A stretch of 64,000 nucleotides of DNA from Hexactinellida sp. DTS-2022 (lineage: Eukaryota > Porifera > Hexactinellida). A program made the position numbers and the translations under genes. Below, piece by piece: positions 22,131 through 34,009 of this stretch; positions within the stretch are counted from its first letter, which is position 1; every line of letters begins with the position of its first letter. The stretch lies in the NCBI GenBank assembly GCA_028753945.1, contig JAPNXP010000001.1:5570501-5634500 (forward strand). The letters run 5' to 3'. The notes below the pieces were generated by a model that searched no databases, was not told where the DNA came from, and worked only from the letters and a program-made list of their open reading frames with translations.

Positions 22131-22308
22131 TCTCTGCTACCAATATAATATACGTTACTTCGTGAATTAACACTGTTTAATAATTTCAACTAGATCATAA
22201 AGATACACTATTCAGCTCAGCAAGAATATATATAGTAACTACTAATCTGCTGTAGTTCTTTGTGCCTAATCTAATGATATACTCTAAATTAACTCTTGCA
22301 TTTATTAT
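22131..22308 (-). repeat. LTR and primer-binding region of gypsy-1, inverted
   Basis: On minus: LTR of about 160 bp (22308-22145) starting near TGCAAGAGTTAATT, then TTGGTAGCAGAGAGTGG, the usual tRNA primer-site position, and the gag ATG shortly after. Exact LTR borders are uncertain because the outer flank also starts with TATA. Confidence 0.75.
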
Positions 22309-22345
22309 AGTATAGTGGCCCAGTATTGGTCTTAGTGCTTTGGTT
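22309..22345 (+). repeat. R minisatellite, right remainder of split unit
   Basis: TAGTATAGTGGCCCAG followed by GTCTTAGTGCTTTGG. It completes the unit cut at 16828; a few central bases were lost at insertion. Confidence 0.8.
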
Positions 22346-22816
22346 AGTTATTCTTCCGTAGATCATCCACAGAACAGAGTTTAATTAACTAAGAACCCAA
22401 AATTTCAGGATAATTGTCTCATGGGTTACAGATGTGCACCTGGGGTCACGATTTTTGATTAAACACATTTTTGCACCTTTTTAATATTTAAACATTAACA
22501 ATAAATAGTACCCGAATATTCAATTTATATGCCTTGATAGAGAATTTAATTCTCACCTTTTCACAGTGCACGAATTTTCAAATTGTGCTTCGTTTGTGCC
22601 ACAATTGACTTGCAAATTCCCTTAGTTTACTAGCACTTCAATTGAAAGTGTTATATCTAATTCTATTATTTTAACTTGTGATAATTATATTGATTCTACT
22701 TGTGAGATCGAATAGCTTCTATTTTCCAATTGAAAACCAAGATTTTACATTCCATAACAACGACAGATTATGTGATTATATTTATTTCTGCTTAGAATAT
22801 TCTTCCACAATGGATA
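22346..22816 (+). repeat. R body, copy 1, left segment
   Basis: Begins near CCACAGAACAGAGTTTAATT, then CATGGGTTACAGATGTGCAC and CTGGGGTCACGATTTTTGAT, later TTGTTTCAACTTG-type repeats and ACATTCCATAACAACGACAG. It ends CACAATGGATA at the insertion point of integrase-type transposon 1. Confidence 0.85.
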
Positions 22817-23299
22817 TGTTGTAGGCGAAATTGAGTACCAGGCGAGATTGAGTCTCAATTTCGCCTGAAACTCAATTTCGCCTGCGAGTGTCAGGCGAGA
22901 TTGAGTACCAGGCGAAATGGAGTCATATTACTTATAGAAAATTTTGAACTAAATATTATGGGTTGTTATAAATTGATTATATCCAGATCTAATCCCGCTA
23001 TTTGTTCACTTCCAAATGTTAATACTAGGTAATCAAGTATGCTGAATACGAATTTGACACTCACAAATTTCTTTTATGTCTATTTATTGTTGTTATTTAC
23101 AATATAGGTAAAAAAATTAAGGAATATTCCAAATTAACATAGAGACTGGCAGTTATTTTAAGTAATTGCATAGTAACTAAATACGAATTTAGTCTAGAAT
23201 TAACTACATATGTACTTGCAAATAAGTGCTGTTTGTTGTTAAAGAGACACTTAGTGACACTTGTATTTGAGATACATACTAATTTCTAAGCCACTTACT

Positions 23300-23441
23300 A
23301 AGTTAGTAATAGGCGTCGTTACTCGCCCGGGTGCCCGGAAATGTCCGGGCGGCCCGGAAGGGTTGCCCTTATGCTACTAATACTATACCCGGAATTTCCT
23401 GGCTGCCCGAAGGGTTGACCTTTGCATTTACGACGCCTATG
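23300..23441. mobile_element. hAT MITE, CATAGGCGTCGT family, copy 2
   Basis: The right end ACGACGCCTATG is followed by CACTTACT; the same octamer stands at 23292-23299, with a few extra bases before a worn left end (TAGGCGTCGT). The interior has CCCGGGTGCCCGGAAATGTC as in the other copies. Confidence 0.75.
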
Positions 23442-23709
23442 CACTTACTGTATAGCGTCAGGAGGGAGGTGTCGACCCCACCCTCAAGTCAGGGGAGAGT
23501 ATCTTGTTGTTCTCAATATTTTATTCAATGGTAAATTCTGGGGTTACGGTTACGATTCAATTTCTCGCCACGGTTAGCCAGTCAACCGCCCATGCTGATC
23601 ACCACAGTAGAACATTATTTATACTACATAATTAGTAAGGTTCAGCTTTGTTTTTATTCCTTAGTATCCTTACTACTGCTACATTTCGTCCTTCAGAAAA
23701 TATTAAATC

Positions 23710-24351
23710 AAGGCTGAATTCGGTTAACCGCCGCTAATACCGGTTAACTGTTACGGATTTTAGTGATCAGTTAACCGATATGTTAATATTACAATTTACA
23801 ATTAGAAGTACAAATTATTGGATAACAGTGTGAATTTGCACGCATTTTGTTCAGAATATAATAATTGTTTATCTTATTTAGACTTATTACCCATAGTCAC
23901 AGATATATTTTGGTGACAACACAGTGTAGAAGTAACCTGAAGTGATAAACTTGTACCGCAGTTAATTGTACTAATAGAGTACTTGGCTAAAAGAATGTGT
24001 TTTTCGTTACTACAATTTAGATATTTTCTGAGAAATGTCTATATATTTTGTTATAACTTTCAGTGCCGGTTAACCGTAGTGTGAAGATAATCGTAACCGT
24101 GGCCTCAAAATGGTTAACCAACCCCACCCTTGGTTTATAGGAATTTACTACATACATATGGAATTGCATATATTTAAGATTACCATATTCTAACAAAATT
24201 AATATAATTTAAATTAGTGTTTTATATACGCAATTACATTGATATTATTTAACTAGATTAACAGAGCGGTTAACTGCTCAATTAAATCTGTAACAGTTAA
24301 CCAATATTAGCAGCTGTTAAGCGGTCACCCGGCTAACCGAATTTAGTCTAG
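23710..24351. mobile_element. GGTTAACC-rich inverted-repeat element
   Basis: Left GAATTCGGTTAACCG...GGTTAACTGTTACGG; the right end is its inverse, finishing CGGCTAACCGAATTTAGTC. Arms are about 65 bp. The middle has further GGTTAACCG copies (24068-24120). It resembles the core at 5873-5945. Confidence 0.65.
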
Positions 24352-26589
24352 ACCTGTGAATTGAGTCTAGTCTGTAGGTATCGTTTCGCCCCTCATAATA
24401 TTATTTGGGGTGGCCGTTAATAGACAGCCGGGACCCCGGATCAAAACCTCTTGAATAAGAAGCGTTACGAGATAGCAAAACAATTATTGAACTACCAGAA
24501 TTACAACTGGTGGATAACCTTATCCTTAAGATTGCACTATTGTTAGCCCGCCTATGGTCTCGCGGGCTACCAAATCCGGCAGTGCTTAAGCAGACCACAA
24601 TAATCTATATATTAAAAGCACAATAGTTCTTTGTGAGTGTGTGTGTGTGTGAGTAGGTATGTGTTTGTCCGGATTACATTAAAGTAATTCGGAGATAAAA
24701 AACGCATCTCTATTTGAGATAAAAACTAACTAGAGGCCTGCATTTGTCCGGCTCCGTATGTCGGCATTTGTCAAAAATTCCAAATATCAAATGTTTAGAA
24801 TTTTCCGACTACTTTGTCTCTATGTTTATGCTGGCATTTCTCCGACTGTTTATTAAGTATCGCAATGTGAGTATTCAATAACAGTTGTAATTTATTTATG
24901 TTTTCACTCAACACAATTTTTGTTGATATATGTACTTTTCAGATCTTGTGTTTTATTTAAAGATGATATATTGGCTAATAATAGAATACGTATAATAAAT
25001 ATATTAATGCTATTTAGTAATTGATATTTAAATTAACATGGATTTTACTTTGGCTCAATATAAATAAAATCGCTGTTCAAAATATAGAACATATGAAGGT
25101 CACAAGTTGTTTGTATCCAAAAGAAAGATAATCAATGTACTAGGCTAGTGCTCTTTTTAGCTAAGCTCAGTCAAGAATGTAATCATATTAGTTAGCTTTC
25201 ACAGTCAATATGTGTTACTGTGCTATTTCTTTTTCAGTCGTTACATAGCACCTTTTTTATAGAAAGTGCTCCTGAATTAACATTTAACAAGGCCTCTTAG
25301 TGTGTAAGAGGTTTTCTGCTGAGCACCCATTAGGGTCGCTGGCTATACTTACTCCTACGCACTTGACACCCACTATAGTTAGGGCTGACTTCGCACCTGT
25401 CCAAAGATTATATTACTTAGTGAAAGTAAAATGTAATGAAGCTTCTAAATAATTTTTATTATCAATTATATAATTTATATTACATATAATTACAATACAC
25501 ATTTATTGTTTGTTTGAAGGTACGAGAAACGAAATGACTTTCAGACCCTGTAGACATGCAAATTGGTGTAGATTGCAGAATTAAATTAAATAACTTGGAT
25601 TAACATTCGTATTTGTCATTCACCAATTCAGAGCAGTTTCGAAATAATATCATTTAGAAGTTCCTTAATTCCCACACACTGACCTTGAGTTTGAGATTTT
25701 CTGATTAATTCCCAATCCCATTCTGAATGGACTGGGATTAATCTTAAAATCTTTTAAACTATAATTTCCATAGGGATTTGGCCTCATCTCTGGTTGCATA
25801 TTATAACAATTGTTATTTTTAGACTATTTTCCAATATTGAGAAAGTAGTCTGAAAAATGTCAACATCTTAGATTCGGAGAATTCCCACATACGGAGTTTG
25901 ACGTAGTCTCAGAATGGGATTAGTAGGGCCCATAGGTTAGTCCATTACGGTGACATTGGGAGGCCATTGCACATTGGTGATTCAATTGGCAAACTTTTGT
26001 ATGTCCATGGCCCTACCAACCATACCAGAGCCTACGCCTTTGTATTGTTAATTTATAGATGCACATTTAAACACATTTACTACATAACTAGAAGGTAATT
26101 ACTCATTTACTCACTATACATTCTCAACTGAGTGATATTGATAAGCTGATTTAACAGCAAGACCAGCTATTAAACCAACTAACAACACAACCAGCTTATC
26201 AATAAACTCAACATTAATTTGAGAATGTGTCGCGATTAATTATGTTCTGTTTATGGTGAATGTATTGAAAATTATATGTATTGGAGATTAAACTGGTGGC
26301 TTGAGTTAAATGGTTTGAATTCGCGAGTAGATTAGGATAAATATTTATTAGGAGGCAATACGAGCCTACAGTATAATCTCGTTCGCTTTTGCTAGGGAAT
26401 ACTTAACTATTCCACTTAATTAATTATCATGTATAATTTACACTTTACAACGCAATATAATTAACTTACAAAAGGATTCGTATTCCTTTTGTCAAGTCTT
26501 CAATATTAATCTATATACGTAACTATATGATACTAGTTTGCTTACTTAGTTATATTTTAAAATCTCAATCTTATTCTTAGTCATTAATT
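24352..26589. other. Interior of transposon 1; no gene recognised
   Basis: Contains a (GT)n tract at 24634-24655 and a hairpin pair ATTGATAAGCTG/CAGCTTATCAAT (26126-26205). The GC-rich GCCCGC...GCGGGC stem (24547-24569) stands out locally. No frame longer than 65 codons carries a domain. Confidence 0.4.
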
Positions 26590-27008
26590 CCCCAACTTTA
26601 ACAACAAACAGCCCTTATTTGCAAGTAGTTAATTCTAAATTCGTATTTAGCATATGCAATTACTTAAAATAATCGTCTAATCTCTATGTAAATTCTAATA
26701 TTTTACAAACTTGTTTACCTATATTGTCAATAACAACAATAAATATTTGTATTAGAAACTTGTGAGTGTCAAATTCGTATTCAGCATACTTTGTTTACCT
26801 AGTATGATAAGTGAACGAATAACTGGATTAGATCTGGGATATAATCAATTTTTAACAACCCATAATATTTAGTTATAAATTTTCTATAAGTATTATGACT
26901 CCATTTCGCCTGGTACTCAATCTCGCCTGACCCTCGCAGGCGAAATTGAGTTTCAGGCGAAATTGAGACTCAATCTCGCCTGGTACTCAATTTCGCCTAC
27001 AACAGATA

Positions 27009-27255
27009 CATGACATATTTAATTCTAATTAATTCGCTTTGTGTTTAACTTATAGAGACAGTTCCAAATAGATTATTGGGGTTATCGAGTGAGCTGAATT
27101 CAAATATGATAGTGAAATTAAATTTAAATTAATAATAATTTTAAATAATTGAACTTATTCATTTTGCTGTACATAATAATGGTGTTAAATTATTAATAAA
27201 TTAATAATTATTCATACTGATTTGATAAATAGCATTAATCTCAGAGATTATACAT
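27009..27255 (+). repeat. R body, copy 1, middle segment
   Basis: Continues CATGACATATTTAATTC, ATTATTGGGGTTATCGAGTG and AATGGTGTTAAATTATT, up to CTCAGAGATTATACA, where the giant P/THAP element is inserted. Confidence 0.85.
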
Positions 27256-27685
27256 AGTTAGGGAATTATAACTCAAAACCTTGAAAAAATTGTTACCAAA
27301 CAATTTCTACACTAGCGTCTTCTTCTGTGTCCGAATAAACATAGAAAAAATTTGCAAGCCCAAAGCTGTGAGGAAATTTTTTACACCCCTTCAAACCTGG
27401 GGACCAGGGGCCAAAAATCGCCGATATTTTTTACCTTTTTTTTTTCATTAAAATCAATTTATATGGTGTATTTTGGAACAAGGAATTGTTTAGAACCACC
27501 CATTTTATGCTAGCATTAATAGAACCTCTCGAACTTGGAACATTTACTCTAAAAATTCGAATATCTGAAATCAAATACTACAAAAGTTAGGCCCTATCAA
27601 ATAAATTACTTGTTGAATATTCCCGCCCGTCCCAATTTTTACACTCCGTCCGGATTCATTTACTATTAACTTATGAACTTAAAAG

Positions 27686-28096
27686 TAGGGCTGAAACGAA
27701 TATTCGAAATGTAACGAACGAACCTTTTTCTAAACGAACGAATATTCGAATATTCGTTCGTTTGGATGACTAAGCATTAAATCAATTTCTAGAAACAAAA
27801 TACATTGGAAATAGGTTTTTGATCATGTTAGAATGGTATAATAATAGTTACAAAGTGTATTATCCACAAGTTAACTAATAATCAGCTAGTTTAGTAGGAA
27901 TTTATATTTACGATATCTCTAAGCTATACAAAAGTCTTGTTGTTGTCCAAAATTAGTCAACGAATATCCGTTTCAATCTAATATTCGTCCAAACGAATAT
28001 TCGTTTCGTAACGAATATTCGTTTGCAAACGAACGAATATTCGTTCAATCATTTCGAACGAATATTCGAATATTCGGTGTATTCGTTTCAGCCCTA
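27686..28096. mobile_element. hAT-like MITE with CGAATATTCG repeats
   Basis: Ends TAGGGCTGAAACGAATATTC and TCGTTTCAGCCCTA; exact 8-bp duplication CTTAAAAG (27678-27685, 28097-28104). Both subterminal zones carry many AACGAATATTCGTT motifs. Present in the left arm only, so it came after arm formation. Confidence 0.9.
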
Positions 28097-28627
28097 CTTA
28101 AAAGTGCAAAATATTAGCAATTGACTGATGTTAAATATTCCTAATATATCAATTTTAATAAGTCAAGAATTTTAGAGCATTACTTTTATATTTTGGGCAT
28201 TGCCTTGTGTTTTTCTAATTAAATTAAATGAGAATATGTATTATTTTATATTGGATATGTTGTTTCATATTAATGGAATTAAAAAGAAAAAGAAAATCCC
28301 GTCCGCCGTCCTTATTTTCTAAAAAATCTGGATGATAAACAAGTAATTTTTTTACATGCATTTATGTTGCGGTGTGTACCCACACACACTGTCATGTTAG
28401 TGTGTGCAGGTACACACTGCTGTATGACCGCACACAATCAGTGTATTAGTGTGTGCGGGCACACACTGGTATCTGCACACAATTAATGACTAGACTACAT
28501 TGTATCAATAAACACTAAGGAGTTTGTGTAATTGGGAAAGAGATCGAATGCTGGCTGCTATCCTCGTGTATTCGGTACATACAAACTATAATTTTTTATT
28601 CCGTAATAAAAATTATTTAATTATAAA

Positions 28628-29242
28628 CAGGAGTGTTAGAAATGTTGTAATAGCCTATTTTTCTGTTAACTGTTAACAGCATTACTCTTTACAGCTTATT
28701 TTTTACACTCCTTCTTTAGAAATTTTTATCAAGCCAATTTTCAGTAAATTAATCAAGTTAGAGTATCTGGAAACACTTACGATGGGTGTAGATAAGGGGG
28801 GGTAGAGGAGTTTTAATCACTCCAGATATTATACAAACTGTGAACTATATGCCCATACTATACATATAGTATATTACTCTGCTTGCGGTGTAAGCGCCAC
28901 ACTACTGAAAATTATCTATTCACCTGCTTACACAAAAGTACACTGACAATTGTCAGTATATTTAAGCCACAGAAGGTAAAATTGTATTTAGCAGCTTTTT
29001 TTTAGTTTCTAGAAATAAGAAACTTTTCGCTTTTAATTAAGAGGGCCCAGTAGTTGCAAATTCTTCTTTCACAGTTGAATTTCGATCCCAATAATTATAG
29101 AATGTCTCCTATGAGATACAAAAGGAGATTAATGTAAATATCAGACCCTTAATATGCTGTTAATGACGCATTTAATGTTACTAGTTAAACTACAGTTGGC
29201 TGATATATTTGCTGTTGGCTGTAACAGCTCCTTCCAGCCCTG
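28628..29242. mobile_element. hAT MITE of the GCTGTTAACAGC family, copy 1
   Basis: Left CAGGAGTGTTAGAAATG; the right end read inversely is CAGGGCTGGAAGGAGC. Exact 8-bp duplication ATTATAAA at 28620-28627 and 29243-29250. Subterminal CTGTTAACAGC motifs link it to 40318-40642. Confidence 0.85.
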
Positions 29243-29544
29243 ATTATAAATTACATCATTTTTTCAGGCTGGCAATACAGCTTTATAGATCAGCCCGTGA
29301 CCAGCCTAACTATACAGTTGATGTTAGTTAGATCATACTACAAGTCAATAATACATAATATCATAGATGACTAAAGTAAAAGGATAGACCATTAAATAAC
29401 CATGGATGAGCGTGAAGGCTTTTCAATATATTTCATAATATAAATTATTGAGAATAAGCGTACATTCTAAATCATTTCCAAAGAATAAGGTTATCATAGT
29501 GCATATATTGACATGAGTTAGTATTAAGTAATAACTAATAAGTT

Positions 29545-31002
29545 TTAATGGTGAGAAAATTTCTTTGCCTTGCGTGAATCGCCACGAGCAGCCAGCTGAG
29601 AATTGTAATTTTTAATTTTGTTTGATATAAGACAGTTCGCCATTACACTAAACAATTGTCTTAAAATATCCCAATAAACAGTAATGCAAGAAGAACATGT
29701 ATTTCTCCAGGTTTCACTATATTCACCTTCTATATATTTAATGCCTATAGAGACCAAAATCTGTTTAGAAGATCCTTGGGCTAGGACTGACAAAAGGGAT
29801 TTGTTGCTATCAATCGAAACAAAGATTTTCCATATAATAACCACTGATTCTAATATAACATCTGAAGGCCATTTGAGTGATCCTCTGTCTACAATTTTCA
29901 AATAAGCATATCTTGAATCCTGGGGTTCTTCTTTCAAAAATTCTCTATCAATGGTGAGAAAATTCAAACATGCTGAGCATTTAGTGGACCGCTTATAATA
30001 ATGATGTACTGTTTACTCAGCCATAAATGCTAATGCTTGTAGCGTTTGAGAATTGTACTCAATAGTTTCTAATAAAGGGAGTTGGTTATGCAATTCCTCT
30101 ATGACTTGAGATGATACATTTGGAGGACTTTGTTCACTATCTGGACATTCTGAGAATTTACTGATAAACTCTTGGATAGAAATCTGTTCTGTACTCGATT
30201 GGTACAGTTTTAATATGCTAGAAACTTTCAGTCGACGTTCAGACTCAAGTATTTGACAATAGGAAATATGATACACGTAGTTAGCTCCTGACATCTGTCT
30301 GTACAGTCCAAAATGATGTTCTAACGGATCATTCTGTAGAAAAGTAGTTAAAACATAAGAAAATCCGCAATTGGTAGTTAGATGTCGAATTATAAGAGGT
30401 ATGGATAAGCATGAGTGCCTCAAACTAGTGAAAGTTTGGCGGGATAATGATGCTTTATTTGTTTTGGTGGTTGCTTCCCAAGCATCAATCCAAAATACAA
30501 TACGCTGTAAAATGAGAAGCGAGGATCATTCCTTATAAGTGGTTTTGAGAATTCTTCATTCAAACGTGTTCCCTTCTGAGGTGTACTAACATTAAATATT
30601 TTCCACAAGTTCACTAAATAGAAATAAATTCTGCTGATTTCGTTCTGAGTTGTCGTTTCGTGAATTATCTTAAATTTTTAGAGCAGCACTAGTTGACTCA
30701 TTAAATATTTTGAGAGCAAGTTTTACATTTTGACGTTCAAAACTAGAAGGCCAGCATGATTTAGCTGTCAGTTGATGAGCAATTTTAGCGAAAGCATGTT
30801 GATCTTGTCTGTAAAGTATTCGTATGTCTTCAAAACAAGCCTTGCATTGAGTAAGAGGATACTTCATGGAGTCAGTAGATATATCACCAAAATTAGGAAA
30901 AATAAAAGTGTGATTGAAATCTTTCGTATTAAGCCAATTATTCCGAATACACTTCAAAATTTGAACAGGATAAAAAAACAAGAAAAAGTTATCAATTGAC
31001 AT
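29545..31002 (-). pseudogene. P-type transposase copy 2, C-terminal part, catalytic core deleted
   Basis: Minus strand. Starts at PVQILKCIRNNWLNTKDF (near 31002), then ILYRQDQHAF, LTAKSCWPSSFERQNVKLAL, PLEHHFGLYRQMSGANYVYH, ending KIVDRGSLKWPSD...RGDSRKAKKF. Each block aligns with copy 1 (7174-8663). Frame breaks lie near 30670, 30420 and 30000. The segment carrying the two catalytic Asp motifs seen in copy 1 is missing: the linker after the THAP domain (about 31510-31160) runs straight to the RNNWLN block within 160 bp. It cannot make a full transposase, but could once have made a DNA-binding repressor-like product. Confidence 0.85.
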
Positions 31003-31510
31003 AGCTGTGTCAATATGTTGTATCTGCGCCTATTTTGGGAACCATACATTCTCAATCTGACACAAAACGAATTGTAGTAGAGGAAGGACATAGAAACAGA
31101 TACATGCTCTTGGTTTATGAACTCCAACTCTGACTCTGACTCACGATTATATTTCTCAATTTGACGATTGCTTCAATAATTTGTTTCCTCGCTGAATTAA
31201 CGTGATATCGTACAGGATCTGATTGACAAATATAATTCACAGAGGAGCTACATTCAATCAAAAGGATTTCAATTTGACGTATATCTGCCAAACAATTGAG
31301 GGATAGAGCAATTGGTTCGTTATAGTAAAATGCTTTGGTACGTAGATTGAAATTAATCGAAAGGGTGGCTTCGACTGTGATCTTAGAATTGTGAATATTT
31401 GGAAGTATAAAATGAACTGAATCTTGATTGGTAGACTAACGTAGCCAGTTTTTAAGAGAGATGAGATGAAGCTTTTGTTTCAAGTCATCCAAAGTAGCTA
31501 TACCATATCT

Positions 31511-31927
31511 CTATTCATCAATCTTGAATGTTTTCTGACTTTGTTGTATAACCTGAGCAAAGAATTGCTCCTCTTTTAACTCCACTTTCAATCGTTTACA
31601 TGACTTAGATGATTCATGTGGGGAAAGATACTTAGGGCAGCCAGGCAGAAAACAAGGAACGGCGCCTTTGCAAAGCACTGGTACTTTGCGAGGAGTTTCT
31701 TGAAGTGTACCATTAGTTCCAGATGGTACTGAGTAGGATCGAGCAATGTCTTCCTCACAAAAATGTTTTTCACATACATATGTGTATTGGTTAATATCTA
31801 CCAGATGTAGCGCTCTTATCCACTTGTGTCTTAGCTCAGGATCAGTAGGTAGTTTGAATACAGACACATAGCCATTAGTAGAGCTGGAGTTTCCTTTGCA
31901 TCCTGGAGCTGAACATTTGTTCGGCAT
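31511..31927 (-). CDS. THAP domain exon of P-type transposase copy 2
   Basis: The ATG at 31927 opens MPNKCSAPGCKGN, then VSVFKLPTDPELRHKWIRAL and YVCEKHFCEEDI. This is a complete THAP zinc finger: Cys5, Cys10, then Cys-x2-His-Phe near residues 52-56, with the invariant Pro and Trp. VLCKGAVPCFLPG follows where THAP proteins carry AVPTxF. The rest is a charged linker ending KTFKIDE. THAP domains bind transposon ends through zinc-coordinated folds in the nucleus. The ATG lies only 36 bp from the edge of the palindrome 31963-32839. The 139-codon frame ends at a TGA/TAG region and the transposase continues beyond a gap, so this is the intact part of a broken gene. Confidence 0.85.
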   Translation of the reverse strand: MPNKCSAPGCKGNSSSTNGYVSVFKLPTDPELRHKWIRALHLVDINQYTYVCEKHFCEEDIARSYSVPSGTNGTLQETPRKVPVLCKGAVPCFLPGCPKYLSPHESSKSCKRLKVELKEEQFFAQVIQQSQKTFKIDE

Positions 31928-31962
31928 AATTTGCTAATTAGTCTGGTCGTTGGAAGGTTGAA

Positions 31963-32839
31963 CCTAGAAAAAATTCATACAAAGCGTATTTTAGTATCAC
32001 TAGAAGCGGAATTTTTCGTAGAATAACATATCCAAAATCCGCTAAAATCCGTTTTGGGGAAAATATTTTACACGGGTGGCAGTGTCGGCCATTTCATAGT
32101 AAATCGCCGACATTTTCGTAGCTAACTTTCTCAAATCAAATCTAATCAACTTATAATCACCATATTTTACTCAGCGTAAAATTTCCAGCAATTTGATATA
32201 TCACATGACAACATTTGGAGGATTTTTTCCATAGCAACGCTGGAGTGTATCAAAAATATGTCAGGAATGTGTGAACATTTCATTCTCAAATTGTGGGCCT
32301 ATCCAATCTAGTGACCCCTCGTTCAACTCCACTAGTATAATTAAACATATATCGACCCTCTAAAATGGGATTTGACGAGATTTATCTGAAAATCTTGAAT
32401 TTTAGGTTTATCTCGAATAATCTCGTCAAATCCCATTTTAGAGGGTCGATATGTGTTTAATTATACTAGTGGAGTTGAACGAGGGGTCACTAGATTGGAT
32501 AGGCCCACAATTTGAGAATGAAATGTTCACACATTCCTGACATATTTTTGATACATTCCAGCGTTGCTATGGAAAAAATCCTCCAAATGTTGTCATGTAA
32601 TATATCAAATTGCTGGAAATTTTACGCTGAGTACAAATATGGTGATTATAAGTTGATTAGATTTGATTTGAGAAAGTTAGCTACGAAAATGTCGGCGATT
32701 TACTATGAAATGGCCGACACTGCCACCCGTGTAAAATATTTTCCCCAAAACGGATTTTAGCGGATTTTGGATATGTTATTCTACGAAAAATTCCGCTTCT
32801 AATGAAACTAAAATACGCTTTGCATGAATTTTTTCTAGG
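31963..32839. repeat. Near-perfect 877-bp palindrome beside the THAP gene
   Basis: The centre is near 32400, with about 50 bp of unpaired centre. Arms match with very few changes, for example CTAGAAAAAATTCAT..., GACCCCTCGTTCAACTCCAC and CCATTTTAGAGGGTCGATAT. Arm sequence is a relative of the inner arms of 9951-11265. It can extrude as a hairpin of about 400 bp per arm and occupies the promoter side of the THAP gene. Confidence 0.9.
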
Positions 32840-33964
32840 TATGACCCATTTTGGGATTTCAACGACCAGATTAAATGGGAATCCTTATATAGAGCTGAGC
32901 TTTCTAGAGTTCAGATTTTTTCCCATACTAAAAGCCCAGGCTTACTTTCTAAAGGTCAATTTCAAACTCTGGAAAAAACTGACCTTTCTCAGTGCCTGAA
33001 TATACATAGTGAAAAACTGAACTCTACTAGAGCTGAGCTCTATCTAAGTAATTTGTTTGCTAATTAATTGAACATGTAAATATTATTGTAAAGTGAATTA
33101 TCATGAAATAAATCAAAAATATATATTGTTGTAGACACTTAATAAATGAAGGATACATATCACAAGAAATAATAGTGAAACGGCCATATTTTTTAATTAA
33201 ATTCTTATAAACTGATGGTTGAATGTGGTTTTTACAACAAAAAATCAGATTGTGGTTGGGTAACAAAATGGCCTTCGCACTCATCCTTGGTGCAGTTTTC
33301 ATTTGTAATGGTATATCCTTATACTTTAGTCATCTATGATAATATATATTACAAAACAGCTCACAGACAGGATGGATGACACATTCTTTCGTTTGCTTCC
33401 AAATTTATGAATACTTTGGAACATGTTTTCGTTTTATTAAATAGCATTTCTTATTCTTTACATGACCACGCAGCAAAGAGCATTCCCATAGGATTTCAAC
33501 TCTCGGGAATTTCCATAGCATGAAAATTTTCCCCATTCCCATCATATGGAAATGCTGTGGGTATTCCCATATCGACGGCAACACTGTCACCCAGTAGTAA
33601 ACACTTTGAAATACATAATGCAGTAATGAATATTCGTGTCGGTTCGCTATCCATGGAGAACCATGGAGTCTACCTAGTACCCTAAGCAACTCCTTAAACA
33701 TACTTTGATTTGAATTCAATGTAGTAAAGTTTAAATGGAAAAATAACAAATACACTAAGTTCGATGTAATACTGGAATTGAAGGAAAAATATAGAATTCG
33801 AAGTTCGATTCTCTTTCTCCTGCCTAAATTTTATACCCCTATCATAAATGGTCTATTTAGGCTTATCTATAAGGCAGAAAGGCCACCCAGAAAATAAGCG
33901 AGTAATTTTGAAACTTTGCTGCTTAGAGTAGTATTAAATAGTTGTAGTATCCTACTATAGTCTA
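32840..33964. other. Interior of giant element; no gene recognised
   Basis: AT-rich. Minus frames at 33060-33302 and 33405-33755 lack domains. Short inverted motifs around AGCTGAGCT and AAAGGTCA (32890-33035) pair locally. Confidence 0.4.
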
Positions 33965-34009
33965 TAATTAAATAATCATTATTACGGAATAAAAAAATAT
34001 AGTTTGTAT

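Larger units (their letters stand above)
16828..22308 (+). mobile_element. Ty3/gypsy-1, 5'-truncated with inverted gag-LTR duplication
   Basis: The plus-strand body runs from mid-gag through protease, RT, RNase H and integrase to a partial 3' LTR ending near 21540. There the sequence switches to an inverted copy of LTR, leader and gag 5' half (21541-22308). The inverted part mirrors 16831-17353 with constant coordinate sum 38890. The right flank resumes the R minisatellite at TATAGTATAGTGG. Multiple stops and frameshifts make it inactive. Confidence 0.9.
22817..27004. mobile_element. Ginger-like non-autonomous transposon 1, 4.2 kb
   Basis: Ends TGTTGTAGGCGAAATTGAG and CTCAATTTCGCCTACAACA. 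Terminal inverted repeats are about 420 bp (22817-23255, 26590-27004), built outermost from alternating inverted CAGGCGA/AATTGAG blocks. The 4-bp duplication GATA lies at 22813-22816 and 27005-27008. It has no integrase gene; the interior holds nested MITEs and AT-rich DNA. TG...CA termini with a 4-bp duplication indicate retroviral-integrase-type transposition. Confidence 0.8.

Noticed and set aside
24547-24600. GC-rich GCCCGC...GCGGGC stem as a tRNA or SINE head
   Set aside because: No full cloverleaf, no A/B box pair that could be read convincingly.
24601-24680. Helitron-like left end (TCTATATATTAAAA followed by a GT-rich tract)
   Set aside because: No matching 3' hairpin with CTRR end, no Rep/helicase gene and no AT insertion site could be shown.
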